A stretch of 64,000 nucleotides of DNA from JBAZLV01 sp041650055 (GCA_041650055.1 JBAZLV010000001.1:107134-171133); one strand, 5' to 3'. Numbered from the stretch's first letter, positions 1 through 8,959 are shown. Notes: generated from the letters alone by a model not told the origin. Made by a program: numbers and translations.

Positions 1-1
1 G

Positions 2-1255
2 AGTCAGAATTTTTCGACCGTTCAGGTATTTTATCAGGTTTTTATCAGTATTCTTTCCTTTTACATAGTGGCTTTTTTAAGCACGCATCTCTCGGAACGG
101 CTTCGAAAAACCAGCCAGGAACTGCAAAGAAAGAGTATTGATTTTGAAGATCTCAAGGTCCTTCAGGACCATATCCTGCGGAGTGTCGGAAGCGGGATCT
201 TTACCATGGATCTTCAAGGCAATATTGCATCCTGGAATCCGGCTGCCGAGTTCATTACCGGCTATTCGCTGGATGAAATCAGAAATCAATGGAAAGATGT
301 ATTCGGAGACACGCTCAAAGGAATTTTCGGGCATACCGATGCCTTGAAAGAACGGCCGTTCCGATTTGATGGAAAAATAACCAAGAAAGACGGAACCCAG
401 GCGATTCTGGGAATGACCGCCTCTCTTTTGAAGGATGAGGCGAATACGATTCGAGGCATCATTCTCGTGTTTCAGGATATCACCAAGATTATTGCGATGG
501 AAGAACAGGTGAGACGGCAGGAGCGGCTTGCAACCGTCGGGAGTCTTGCCGCAGGCATTGCGCATGAAATTCGAAATCCTCTGGCGTCGTTATGTGGTTC
601 CATACAAGTACTTCAGGGGGAACTTGATCTTGCCGGAGACAACAAACATCTGATGGGAATTGTCGTGAAAGAGGCTGACCGTCTTAATTCAATTATCACG
701 GATTTCCTTGAATATGCCAGGGCAAAAACCGATCCTCAAGAAACCATCGAATTACTACCTCTTGTCAATGAAACCATTATGCTTTTAAAGAACAGTCGTG
801 ATTTCAACAAAAATATCGCCATTCATCATGATGATGTTTCATCCCGTCTTGCCGTGAAGGTGGAAGCACAAAGGCTTCGACAGGTTTTTTGGAACCTTCT
901 CATCAATTCCTGCCAGGCAATGCCTCAGGGAGGGGAAATTACTATTTCAGCAGTATCGTCCGTTCTTAATGGAGCTGCATGGTGCGAGATTCTTATTTCT
1001 GATACGGGGACAGGTATTCCACAGGAACAGCAGCGAAAAATTTTCGACCCTTTTTTTACGACAAAGACAGGAGGCACCGGGCTTGGCTTAGCGATTGTAT
1101 ATCGGATTATCGATGATCATCGGGGAACTATTACCCTGGAGAGTGAACCAGGAAAGGGGTCCCGGTTTACCATCAGAATTCCGTTGTTAGAGGAATCTCG
1201 TTGTGTGTCAAATGCAGAACACAATCCGGTTACACACCTGGTACAGAGATCATGA
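2..1255 (+). CDS. pilS: PilS-like sensor histidine kinase (5' end outside window)
   Basis: The frame is open from base 2, so the gene begins upstream of the window. The GTG at 68 would cut through a hydrophobic segment (about bases 29-85) that looks like the last membrane helix of the sensor. After it come a coiled linker, a PAS domain (visible 'SGIFTMDLQGNI'), a HisKA domain with the phospho-acceptor His in 'IAHEIRNPL', and an HATPase domain with the N box ('NLLINSCQAM'), G1 ('DTGTGIP') and G2 ('GLGLAI'). The kinase autophosphorylates and passes phosphate to a response regulator. Its stop overlaps the next gene's ATG (ATGA), so the two are translationally coupled. PAS type and partner resemble PilS, the type IV pilus regulator, but no pilus gene is visible; other NtrB-like roles remain possible. 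Confidence 0.85.
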   Translation, partial: SQNFSTVQVFYQVFISILSFYIVAFLSTHLSERLRKTSQELQRKSIDFEDLKVLQDHILRSVGSGIFTMDLQGNIASWNPAAEFITGYSLDEIRNQWKDVFGDTLKGIFGHTDALKERPFRFDGKITKKDGTQAILGMTASLLKDEANTIRGIILVFQDITKIIAMEEQVRRQERLATVGSLAAGIAHEIRNPLASLCGSIQVLQGELDLAGDNKHLMGIVVKEADRLNSIITDFLEYARAKTDPQETIELLPLVNETIMLLKNSRDFNKNIAIHHDDVSSRLAVKVEAQRLRQVFWNLLINSCQAMPQGGEITISAVSSVLNGAAWCEILISDTGTGIPQEQQRKIFDPFFTTKTGGTGLGLAIVYRIIDDHRGTITLESEPGKGSRFTIRIPLLEESRCVSNAEHNPVTHLVQRS

Positions 1256-2613
1256 GCACTATTCTGGTTGTTGACGATGAACCAAGCATGCGGGATTTTC
1301 TCGCTATCATGCTCAAAAAAGAGGGGCATGATGTCGTGATTGCCGAAAACGGCGCTGATGCCTTGAAAGCCGCTCAGGCGGAAATATTCGATCTTGCGAT
1401 AACCGACGTGAAAATGCCGGGAATTGACGGGATCGGCGTGCTCAAGTCTCTGAAGGAAATATCACCTGATACGGTCGTCATCATGGTGACCGCCTTTGCA
1501 ACTGCCGAGACTGCGGTTGAAGCCATGAAACTGGGAGCGTATGACTACATTTTAAAACCGTTTAAAATAGATGAACTCAAGCTGATCATTCATAATTCGC
1601 TTGAAAAACGGCATCTGAAAAAAGAAAACATCCTGCTCAAGCGAGAAATCACGTCCCAGGCTGGATTCGAGAATTTCATTGGAAAAAATGAAGGGATGCT
1701 GAAAGTGTTTTCTCTGATCAGGCAGATTGCGGACACGGCGAGCACGGTTCTCATCACAGGAGAAAGCGGAACGGGAAAGGAGTTGGTCGCAAAAGCTATT
1801 CATTATAACAGCGGACGAAAGGATAAGCCGATTGTAACGGTCAACTGCGGCGCCCTGCCGGAAACGCTGCTGGAGAGTGAATTGTTCGGCTATATGAAAG
1901 GAGCATTTACCGGGGCTGTTTCCAACAAAATCGGATTGTTTGAAGCTGCCCGCGGAGGGACCATCTTTCTGGATGAGATCAGTGCAACCACGCCTGCCTT
2001 GCAGATAAAATTGCTAAGGGTGCTTCAGGACCGGGAATTTATGCGGGTCGGCGGGACAACGAACATCAAGGTTGATATCCGGATCATTGCCGCCAGCAAC
2101 AGGGACTTGCATGAGGAGGTTGCCAAAGGTACTTTTCGGGAAGATCTTTATTACCGTCTCAATGTCCTTCCCATCCATCTCCCACCGCTTCGCGACCGAA
2201 AAGAGGATATTCCGCTTTTGACCGAGCATTTTCTCCAAAAGAACAACGCCGGCCGTGAGCGAAAGAAAATTGCGCCTGATGCGCTGAATCTGCTTATGCG
2301 GTATCACTGGCCGGGAAATGTTCGGGAACTCGAAAATACCATCGAACGTCTCGTAATCCTGGCGACAGGCGACACGATTCTTGCAAATCAAATACCGGAT
2401 GTTGTGAAAGAGTATCACCACACGCAAGACTCCCTTGTATCAGAAATTCCGGATGCCGGAATCAATCTGGAAGCACTTCTGGAAGACGCCGAGAAAAAAC
2501 TTCTTGCCAAGGCCCTTGAAAAAACCGGAGGAGTAAAAACAGAAGCTGCGAAACTCCTCGGCCTCACGTTCCGGTCGTTCAGGCACCGGCTCCAAAAATA
2601 TGGGAATTCATAA
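1252..2613 (+). CDS. pilR: PilR/NtrC-family sigma-54-dependent response regulator
   Basis: 453 aa from the ATG at 1252, which overlaps the kinase stop; a GTG at 1201 is in frame but would lie inside the kinase gene. Domains: receiver 1-120 with phospho-acceptor Asp52 in 'ITDVKMPG' and conserved Lys102; AAA+ sigma-54 interaction domain about 140-385 with Walker A 'GESGTGKE' (170-177) and the sigma-54 contact loop 'GAFTGA'; C-terminal Fis-type helix-turn-helix ('TEAAKLLGLTFRSFRHRL'). It should bind enhancer sites and activate sigma-54 promoters when phosphorylated by the upstream kinase. The linker after the receiver ('KRHLKKENILLKREI') is PilR-like. Targets cannot be told from this window. Confidence 0.9.
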   Translation: MSTILVVDDEPSMRDFLAIMLKKEGHDVVIAENGADALKAAQAEIFDLAITDVKMPGIDGIGVLKSLKEISPDTVVIMVTAFATAETAVEAMKLGAYDYILKPFKIDELKLIIHNSLEKRHLKKENILLKREITSQAGFENFIGKNEGMLKVFSLIRQIADTASTVLITGESGTGKELVAKAIHYNSGRKDKPIVTVNCGALPETLLESELFGYMKGAFTGAVSNKIGLFEAARGGTIFLDEISATTPALQIKLLRVLQDREFMRVGGTTNIKVDIRIIAASNRDLHEEVAKGTFREDLYYRLNVLPIHLPPLRDRKEDIPLLTEHFLQKNNAGRERKKIAPDALNLLMRYHWPGNVRELENTIERLVILATGDTILANQIPDVVKEYHHTQDSLVSEIPDAGINLEALLEDAEKKLLAKALEKTGGVKTEAAKLLGLTFRSFRHRLQKYGNS

Positions 2614-2837
2614 ACGCATAATTTTTTCATTGCAAAGAACAGATGTTTTTTATAGAATAAATATTCATGTCATGCGCATCAGCAAGAGGATTCATTACTA
2701 TTCCCGATTACCACGAGTGTTTTACCCGCGGCACTGCTTTCTCCACACATGGACAACTCTCTTTTCCTCATTTGAAAAGAAAACCATTTTGTCCGATTTG
2801 TAAATCTCAAGGCGTATATGATATTTAAAGAAGCGCA

Positions 2838-2866
2838 TTGCCAGTATGATGCACCAACAATATTAT
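2838..2866 (+). promoter_or_regulatory. Candidate sigma-70 promoter for the CorC-like gene
   Basis: TTGCCA (2838-2843), 17-base spacer, TATTAT (2861-2866), 19 bases before the CorC-like ATG. The expected transcription start (about 2873) gives a short leader. Apart from this I see no gene, repeat or strong hairpin in the interval 2614-2885. Confidence 0.5.
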
Positions 2867-2885
2867 TAACATCGGAATATAACTT

Positions 2886-4223
2886 ATGTTATTCATTGAA
2901 CTTTTTTTAATCCTGCTTTTGATCGTGCTGAACGGGTTTTTCTCCGCATCAGAAATTGCACTTATTTCTCTGCGGAAAAGCAGGGTACGGCATCTGGTGA
3001 AAAACGGGATACCGCTTGCAAAAAAGATACAGCGGTTACAGGAAGAACCTGAACGTTTTTTAGCCACTGTTCAGGCAGGTGTTACTTTGATTGGCACGCT
3101 TGCAGGAGCTCTTGGCGGTGTTATTGCCATTGAATGGTTACGGCCGATTTTATTATCAGCACCGATCGATTTTGTTCACAACATGGCTGAACCGCTTGCT
3201 GTTGGTACGGTGGTTGCCCTCATGACGTATATTACTCTGGTATTCGGCGAACTTGTGCCCAAGCATCTGGCCATACGCTATTCAGAGAAAATAGCTTTTT
3301 TCACGGCATCTACCATTGACACGCTTTCGCGGTTGTTCAAATGGATTCTGCGAGTACTGACAGTTTCCAATAATTTTGTTCTCAAACTAATGAATGTGAA
3401 GCCGGAACAGGAATCGGCCGTTATTTCGGAAGATGAAGTGAAATTTCTTATTCGGGAAGGGAGAAAGAGCGGGATTTTTGAGCCTTCAGAAGAAGATCTC
3501 ATTCACAGCGTCTTTAAATTTACCGACACCATGGTGCGGGAGGTCATGGTTCCCCGGATCGATATCGTCGCAATCGAGTTGGAAAGCGATATTGATACCA
3601 TTCTCCATATCATGAATGAAAAAGGTTTTTCACGGCTACCGGTATATTCAGGCACCATTGACAATGTGGTCGGAGTGGTTTATCTTAAGGACATTCTTTC
3701 GCTTCACATGGAAAATCGGCCTGTTCAGCTGGATAGCGTTCTTCGCAAACCGTATATTGTTCCGCCAAACAAGAATGTGAGTGTACTCCTGAAGGAAATG
3801 CGTGAAAAACGTATTCATCTTGCCCTTGTCGGAGATGAATATGGGGGAACCGACGGATTGGTTACCATGGAAGACTTGATCGAGGAAATTGTCGGTGATA
3901 TTCAGGACGAGAAAGAAACCCAGCTGAAGGAAATAGAGGAAATTGCAGCAAATCGCTTCATTATCAACGGAAGAACGGACATTGGAAAGGTAAATGAACG
4001 GCTGAACGTTCAGCTTCCGGAAGACGAATTCGAGACCATCGGCGGTTTTGTCCTCGGCCTGTTCGGAAGGCTTCCCTCCGAGGGAGATCAAATCCGATAT
4101 CACAAGCTGCTGTTTACTGTGCTGAGACTTCGGAAAAATCGCATTTCCCGAATCCGCGTGCTTACCCATACATCCGAACATGAAAGGGGAGACCATGAAA
4201 ACACCGCTGATACTGGAGACTAA
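2886..4223 (+). CDS. CorC/HlyC-family (CNNM-like) membrane protein
   Basis: 445 aa. An N-terminal DUF21 membrane domain (about 1-190, four hydrophobic segments, opening with 'NGFFSASEIALISL') is followed by a CBS pair (about 205-325; 'VMVPRIDIVAIE' and 'YGGTDGLVTMEDLIEEIVGD') and a C-terminal CorC_HlyC domain (about 345-430). Relatives bind adenine nucleotides through CBS and act in Mg2+/Co2+ efflux or resistance; older annotations call them hemolysins. The ion transported here is inferred from the family only. The ATG at 2886 sits at the start of the first membrane helix; its ribosome site is weak. The 3' end overlaps purC by 29 bases. Confidence 0.88.
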   Translation: MLFIELFLILLLIVLNGFFSASEIALISLRKSRVRHLVKNGIPLAKKIQRLQEEPERFLATVQAGVTLIGTLAGALGGVIAIEWLRPILLSAPIDFVHNMAEPLAVGTVVALMTYITLVFGELVPKHLAIRYSEKIAFFTASTIDTLSRLFKWILRVLTVSNNFVLKLMNVKPEQESAVISEDEVKFLIREGRKSGIFEPSEEDLIHSVFKFTDTMVREVMVPRIDIVAIELESDIDTILHIMNEKGFSRLPVYSGTIDNVVGVVYLKDILSLHMENRPVQLDSVLRKPYIVPPNKNVSVLLKEMREKRIHLALVGDEYGGTDGLVTMEDLIEEIVGDIQDEKETQLKEIEEIAANRFIINGRTDIGKVNERLNVQLPEDEFETIGGFVLGLFGRLPSEGDQIRYHKLLFTVLRLRKNRISRIRVLTHTSEHERGDHENTADTGD

Positions 4224-5079
4224 TCTGCCTGGCCTGAATCCGCCCAGGCGAGGAAAGGTACGTGATATTTATGATCTCGGAGAAACCCTGCTTATTGTTG
4301 CAACCGACAGAATCTCGGCATTCGATGTTGTGCTGCCGAATGCGGTGCCCGAAAAAGGCAGAGTGCTTACGCAGATATCGAAATATTGGTTTTCACAAAC
4401 CCAAGGCATTGTTAAAAATCATCTGCTGTCCACTGAAGTCAAAGATTTTCCATCAGTCTGTCAGCAACACGCAGCTGTTCTTGAAGGCAGAAGCATGCTG
4501 GTAAGAAAAACGGAACCGCTTCCTGTTGAATGTGTCGTTCGCGGCTATTTGAGCGGATCAGGATTGAAGGAGTATAGAGCAACAGGCGCAATAAGCGGGG
4601 TTCCTCTTCCGCAGGGACTCACGGAAGCATCGAAACTGCCAGAACCTATCTTTACTCCATCAACCAAAGCGGAAGTAGGTATTCACGATGCGAATATTGA
4701 TTTTGATACAGTTGTAAAAACGGTGGGAAAAGACGTTGCTGAAAAAATCAAACGGTATACCATTAGCATATATAAAAGAGCATGCGAACTTGCTGAACCG
4801 CGGGGCATTATTATTGCCGATACAAAACTCGAATTCGGTATCTACCAGGGTGATGTGATTTTGATTGATGAAGTCCTCACTCCGGATTCATCCCGCTTCT
4901 GGCCGGCGCGAGAGTATCGGGAAGGAGTTGCTCAGAACAGCTTTGACAAACAATTTGTTCGCAATTATCTATTGGACATCAAGTGGAATCAAAAACCGCC
5001 GGCACCGGTCCTTCCCGAGGATGTCGTACGAAAAACAAGTGAAAAATATCTTGAAGTACTTTCTCTTTTGACTGCCTGA
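4195..5079 (+). CDS. purC: Phosphoribosylaminoimidazole-succinocarboxamide synthase (SAICAR synthetase)
   Basis: 294 aa. Joins aspartate to CAIR with ATP to give SAICAR in purine synthesis. Family signatures visible: 'RRGKVRDIYDLGE' near the N terminus (ATP loop), 'ATDRISAFDVVLP', 'ECVVRGYLSGSG', and 'GIIIADTKLEFG' towards the end. Length fits the roughly 290-300 aa bacterial/eukaryotic-like type rather than the 240 aa type. An in-frame ATG at 4180 exists, but the ATG at 4195 has a purine-rich site (GGGGAG, 4186-4191) just ahead and gives the usual N terminus. It starts inside the 3' end of the CorC-like gene, so co-transcription is likely. Confidence 0.95.
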   Translation: MKTPLILETNLPGLNPPRRGKVRDIYDLGETLLIVATDRISAFDVVLPNAVPEKGRVLTQISKYWFSQTQGIVKNHLLSTEVKDFPSVCQQHAAVLEGRSMLVRKTEPLPVECVVRGYLSGSGLKEYRATGAISGVPLPQGLTEASKLPEPIFTPSTKAEVGIHDANIDFDTVVKTVGKDVAEKIKRYTISIYKRACELAEPRGIIIADTKLEFGIYQGDVILIDEVLTPDSSRFWPAREYREGVAQNSFDKQFVRNYLLDIKWNQKPPAPVLPEDVVRKTSEKYLEVLSLLTA

Positions 5080-5118
5080 TTTTTGCAGGTATAAAAGAGA
5101 TGTAAGGAAAGGATTGTC

Positions 5119-6600
5119 ATGGAAGATTACAACGAGCTGATCATGCAGCGATTTAAAAAGCTATCGGAGATCAGCGCGATGGGTGTCAAACCGTATGCCG
5201 GGAGGTTCGAGGTTTCGACATCTGCCCAAAAATTGTCTGAGAAGTATGAGAATACCACGAAAGAAGAACTGGAAGCCAACCAGGTGACCGCAACTCTAGC
5301 AGGACGGATTGTTGCCATGCGGAGTTTTGGAAAGGCTTGTTTCTGCCATCTTCAGGACGCATCAGGCAAAATCCAGCTGTATGTTCAGAAGGACACGCTG
5401 GGTGACGATCTCTATGCAGTATTTAAAAAACTTGATATCGGTGATTTCATTGGTGTCCATGGCTTCCTCTTTCGCACCAAAACGAATGAATTAACGATTC
5501 ATGCTGAGAATGTAGTTTTGCTAGCCAAATCGCTCAGGCCTCTGCCGGAAAAATGGCATGGGCTCACCGATGTCGAACTCCGGTACCGTCAGCGGTATGT
5601 CGACCTTATTGTCAATCCTGAGGTTAAAAACGTTTTTCTGATCCGGACGAAGATCATACAGGCAATCAGGGCGTTTTTAAACGACCGGGAGTATCTCGAA
5701 GTTGAGACTCCCATGATGCATTCAATTCCCGGTGGCGCCACTGCCCGGCCATTCAAGACGCATCATAATGCCCTTGATATGGAGCTTTATCTGCGCATTG
5801 CTCCGGAATTATACTTGAAGCGGCTTCTGGTTGGGGGATTCGAACGGGTGTATGAAATCAACCGGAATTTCAGAAACGAAGGTATCTCAACCCGGCATAA
5901 CCCCGAATTCACGATGCTTGAGTTTTATACTGCGTACGCTGATTATCGAGACCTGCTTGAGATGACCGAGGAAATGATCAGATCCGTGGCTCAAAATGTG
6001 CTGGGTACCACAAGACTTGAATTCGAAGGACAGGTCATCGATCTTGCAGTTCCCTGGAAGCGCGTGACGTATCTTGATGCTCTTCGTGAAGCAGGGATTC
6101 CGGATGATGTCCTTACAAGCCGGGACAAGGCAGAAGCACAGGCACGGAAACTGGGAGCAAAGCTGAAAGGCGGAGAACCGCTCGGAAAAGTTTTGAACGA
6201 GATCTTTGAAGTTATTGTTGAACCGAAGTTGATACAGCCCACGTTTGTGATTGATTATCCTACTGACATATCGCCACTTTCCAAGAAGCGGGATGATGAT
6301 CCTGCTCTTGTGGAACGGTTCGAATTATTCATTACCGGTCGGGAACTTGCAAATGCATTTTCTGAACTGAATGACCCTGTTGATCAGAAAGAACGGTTTT
6401 TGAAACAGGTATCTGAGCGGGAATCAGGTGATGATGAAGCACATCACATGGATGAGGACTTTGTCCGTGCACTTGAATACGGAATGCCGCCGGCTGCAGG
6501 AGAAGGAATCGGGATCGACCGGCTGGTGATGTTGTTTACCGGATCCAGCTCCATTCGGGACGTGATTCTTTTTCCTCAGTTGAAGAAAGAGAAATCATGA
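5119..6600 (+). CDS. lysS: Lysyl-tRNA synthetase, class II
   Basis: 493 aa, the usual length for bacterial LysRS. N-terminal OB-fold anticodon-binding domain about 50-150 ('AGRIVAMRSFGKACF'); class II catalytic domain with motif 1 around 'YLEVETPMM', motif 2 'YEINRNFRNEGISTRHNPEF', and motif 3 'GEGIGIDRLVMLF' near the C terminus. Charges tRNA-Lys with lysine in the cytoplasm. A good Shine-Dalgarno stretch (AAGGAAAGGA, 5104-5113) precedes the ATG. It lies 39 bases after purC and probably belongs to the same transcript. Confidence 0.97.
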   Translation: MEDYNELIMQRFKKLSEISAMGVKPYAGRFEVSTSAQKLSEKYENTTKEELEANQVTATLAGRIVAMRSFGKACFCHLQDASGKIQLYVQKDTLGDDLYAVFKKLDIGDFIGVHGFLFRTKTNELTIHAENVVLLAKSLRPLPEKWHGLTDVELRYRQRYVDLIVNPEVKNVFLIRTKIIQAIRAFLNDREYLEVETPMMHSIPGGATARPFKTHHNALDMELYLRIAPELYLKRLLVGGFERVYEINRNFRNEGISTRHNPEFTMLEFYTAYADYRDLLEMTEEMIRSVAQNVLGTTRLEFEGQVIDLAVPWKRVTYLDALREAGIPDDVLTSRDKAEAQARKLGAKLKGGEPLGKVLNEIFEVIVEPKLIQPTFVIDYPTDISPLSKKRDDDPALVERFELFITGRELANAFSELNDPVDQKERFLKQVSERESGDDEAHHMDEDFVRALEYGMPPAAGEGIGIDRLVMLFTGSSSIRDVILFPQLKKEKS

Positions 6601-6605
6601 TATCA

Positions 6606-6665
6606 GATACCGGATACCTGATGCAAAATGTAAGGAATTTTATCTGGCATTCGGTATCAGGCATC
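6606..6665. repeat. Imperfect inverted repeat between lysS and lolC/E
   Basis: The 19-base arm 6606-6624 (GATACCGGATACCTGATGC) matches the reverse complement of 6647-6665 at 15 of 19 positions, with a 22-base loop. There is no T run after it, so a classic terminator is not supported. It could be a short dispersed palindromic element or an mRNA-processing hairpin. It occupies most of the 82-base gap. Confidence 0.5.
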
Positions 6666-6682
6666 ATGCATCTGTCATAACT

Positions 6683-7918
6683 ATGAAAATACCATACGAA
6701 ATATTCATCAGCCTCCGCTATCTTAAGACAAAAAAACGATATGGCACGGTGTCGCTTAATACGTTCATATCGATTGCCGGGGTCATTATTGGTGTTGCAA
6801 CCTCCATTATCACGCTTTCAGTCATGACGGGATTTCAGGGATATTTCCGCGATAAAATTTTGTCCGCCATGCCGCATATTGTGGTAATGGAATACACGGG
6901 GTCAGGTGTTTCTGATTGGACAACACTCCAGGACAAGGTCAAACAGGTTCCGCATGTCACGGAAACTACTCCGTTTGTGTACGGACAATCCATGCTTACG
7001 TCTAAAGAACGCATGCAGGGGGTCGTGGTCCGGGGTATTGATCCGAAGACCGAAGGAACAGTTACCGATCTTGCAAAAAATATGACCATGGGGTCGCTTC
7101 TTGATCTCGAACCTTCAAGGCAAAGATCTCCCGGCATTATTATCGGAGAAGACCTTGCACGTAAGTTAGGAGTGCTTGTTGGTGATACCATCACGATGGT
7201 CAACCCGCTGGGTGAAGAAACAGCCTTGGGAATTGTCCCAACCATGAAAAAGTTCGAGGTGCGTGGTCTGTTTGACGCAGGCATGTATGATTACAATACC
7301 GGGTTCGTCTATATCGCACTTCCGGAAGCTCAGAAATTTTTTGATATGCCGGGACGGGTTAGCGGGATTCAAGTGAGGGTTGATGATTTGTATCGTGCCG
7401 ATAAGATTGCTCTGGCGATTCGTTCGCATATAGGATATCCTTTTTATACCCGAAACTGGATGGAAATGAATAAGAATTTCTTTTCTGCGCTCTTGCTTGA
7501 AAAAATTGGAATGTCGCTTATTCTTATCGTCATTATTGTTGTTGCTTCGTTCAACATCATTGGGACGCTTACGATGATCGTGATGGAAAAAAATCGAGAA
7601 ATTGCGATTTTGAAGTCGATGGGGGCCTCCGGGTCCAGCATCATGAAAATATTTATGACAGCCGGGTTGACTATTGGTGCTGTAGGAACAGCCTTGGGCG
7701 CAGCAATCGGGTATGGCATGGTCTGGATCATCATGAAAACGGATTTAATCACGCTTCCTAAGGATGTGTATCAGGTAAGCCGTTTGCCGCTCTCGATTTC
7801 CGGCCTTGATGTTCTGGTTATCTGTCTCACAGCACTTGGAATCAGTTTTCTCGCAACAGTATATCCTTCATGGCAGGCGGCAAAGCAGGATCCCGTAGAA
7901 GTGCTTCGGTATGAATAG
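6683..7918 (+). CDS. lolC: LolC/LolE-family permease of the lipoprotein-releasing ABC transporter
   Basis: 411 aa, the normal size. One membrane helix near the N terminus (about 25-48, after 'YEIFISLRYLKTKKRYG'), a large periplasmic MacB/LolE-like domain (about 50-275), then three helices (about 275-300, 325-350, 375-400) forming the FtsX permease domain; the C terminus 'YPSWQAAKQDPVEVLRYE' is a family hallmark. With LolD it extracts mature lipoproteins from the inner membrane for delivery to the outer membrane. Only one such permease is present, so it probably works as a homodimer (LolF-like or a single LolC/E), as in many non-enteric lineages; this is inference. The start ATG has no clear ribosome site. 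Confidence 0.9.
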   Translation: MKIPYEIFISLRYLKTKKRYGTVSLNTFISIAGVIIGVATSIITLSVMTGFQGYFRDKILSAMPHIVVMEYTGSGVSDWTTLQDKVKQVPHVTETTPFVYGQSMLTSKERMQGVVVRGIDPKTEGTVTDLAKNMTMGSLLDLEPSRQRSPGIIIGEDLARKLGVLVGDTITMVNPLGEETALGIVPTMKKFEVRGLFDAGMYDYNTGFVYIALPEAQKFFDMPGRVSGIQVRVDDLYRADKIALAIRSHIGYPFYTRNWMEMNKNFFSALLLEKIGMSLILIVIIVVASFNIIGTLTMIVMEKNREIAILKSMGASGSSIMKIFMTAGLTIGAVGTALGAAIGYGMVWIIMKTDLITLPKDVYQVSRLPLSISGLDVLVICLTALGISFLATVYPSWQAAKQDPVEVLRYE

Positions 7919-7974
7919 ATACCGATAGAAAGACTATTACACACTCATGCATTTAAGAACAGAAGGAGGCGGGT

Positions 7975-8211
7975 ATGGCGCAAAAAAGCGGATCACTAAA
8001 AAGAGTATTTCTGGTAGTGCTTTTTCTTGTTTTGGCAATCGTCGTGTTTATTCTTTTCGGGGGCGGTAAACTTCTGAAAGAAACGGGTAACTGGCTGGGT
8101 GGCATGGGCAACAAGGCCGAGACCGTGAAACAGGAAATAGAAAAAAAGGCAAGCACTGTTGAAAAAGGCGTAACCAAAGGCATTGATACCATCAAGGGAG
8201 ATAAAAAATAA
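7975..8211 (+). CDS. Small single-pass membrane protein within the lol operon
   Basis: 78 aa; not recognised as a named family. A short basic N terminus, one strongly hydrophobic helix (about 11-29, 'VFLVVLFLVLAIVVFILFGG'), then a hydrophilic, Lys/Glu-rich, helix-prone tail ('KQEIEKKASTVEKGV') suggesting an anchored amphipathic or coiled domain, probably periplasmic or cytoplasmic-facing. It has one of the best ribosome sites in the window (AAGGAGG, 7963-7969, 5 bases before ATG), so expression is likely. Its stop overlaps the proposed AUA start of lolD, so translational coupling is expected. Position between lolC/E and lolD hints at a link with lipoprotein release, but nothing proves it. Confidence 0.75.
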   Translation: MAQKSGSLKRVFLVVLFLVLAIVVFILFGGGKLLKETGNWLGGMGNKAETVKQEIEKKASTVEKGVTKGIDTIKGDKK

Positions 8212-8891
8212 CACAACCGCTCATTCATATTCAGCAGCTCAAAAAAACGTTTCGAACCGGCCCGGAAGCCCTTCACGTGTTGGATGGTATAGACCTGACT
8301 ATTCAAGAAGGTGAGATGCTTTCCATCGTGGGCGCTTCCGGAGTCGGTAAAAGTACGTTTCTGCATATCGTTGGAGCGCTTGATTGGCCGACGTCCGGCA
8401 AGGTCTATTACGACACCGTCGATATTTTCGGGCTTGATCCGAATGCACTCGCCATGTTCAGGAATGAACGAGTAGGATTCGTATTTCAGTTTCATCATCT
8501 GCTCCCTGAATTTTCAGCGCTTGAAAACGTCATGTTTCCTGCACTTATTCAGCGGAAAGACCGGAAGAAGGCCACTGAAAGCGCTGAAATAATCTTAAAC
8601 GATGTTGGGCTCGCCGATCGGCTGCATCACCGGCCCGGTGAACTCTCGGGTGGAGAACAACAACGGGTGGCTGTTGCCCGCGCACTTGTTTTGAATCCTT
8701 CCGTCGTGCTCGCAGATGAGCCAACCGGAAATCTCGATGCGCATACCGGCGAAACCATCCATGATCTCCTTTGCAAGATCAATAAGCAGAAAAACATTAC
8801 CTTCATCATCGTTACCCACAATGATAAATTTGCCCTCCGTGCCGATCGGGTTCTGAGAATGACTGAGGGGAAATTTACTGCTGAAAAGTGA
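8208..8891 (+). CDS. lolD: LolD, ATP-binding subunit of the lipoprotein-releasing transporter (proposed AUA start)
   Basis: 227 aa from 8208. ABC ATPase with Walker A 'GASGVGKST', Q-loop 'FQFHHLLPEF' (LolD/MacB type), signature 'LSGGEQQRVAVARAL', Walker B 'VLADEPTGNLD' and the H-loop 'THND'. It powers LolC/E. The frame has no ATG, GTG or TTG between the upstream stop (8202-8204) and GTG 8277, yet the peptide encoded before 8277 ('PLIHIQQLKKTF', 'TGPEALHVLDGI') is conserved LolD sequence containing the first beta strand and the A-loop aromatic. ATA at 8208 gives an N terminus reading (M)TQPLIHIQQL, lies 7 bases after GGGAG (8196-8200) and overlaps the preceding stop. I therefore choose it over GTG 8277. 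Confidence 0.88.
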   Translation: MTQPLIHIQQLKKTFRTGPEALHVLDGIDLTIQEGEMLSIVGASGVGKSTFLHIVGALDWPTSGKVYYDTVDIFGLDPNALAMFRNERVGFVFQFHHLLPEFSALENVMFPALIQRKDRKKATESAEIILNDVGLADRLHHRPGELSGGEQQRVAVARALVLNPSVVLADEPTGNLDAHTGETIHDLLCKINKQKNITFIIVTHNDKFALRADRVLRMTEGKFTAEK

Positions 8892-8909
8892 ACTGATTTT
8901 CTTGACGAC

Positions 8910-8926
8910 GAGAGATTAAATCTCTC
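8910..8926. repeat. Short perfect palindrome after lolD
   Basis: GAGAGATT (8910-8917) and AATCTCTC (8919-8926) are perfect inverted arms around a single base. No U tract follows directly; a T run occurs only at about 8950-8955. It may be a weak terminator, an mRNA 3' stabiliser or an operator for the heme promoter about 35 bases downstream. Confidence 0.35.
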
Positions 8927-8959
8927 TTGATGTATGCGTATCTCTTCTCGTTTTTCCCC

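Noticed and set aside
2600..2803. Small protein gene after the response regulator
   Set aside because: It overlaps the regulator's stop, has no ribosome site and shows no domain; the stretch looks noncoding.
8277..8891. LolD starting at GTG 8277
   Set aside because: This drops 23 conserved residues, including the first strand and the A-loop aromatic, and has no ribosome site.
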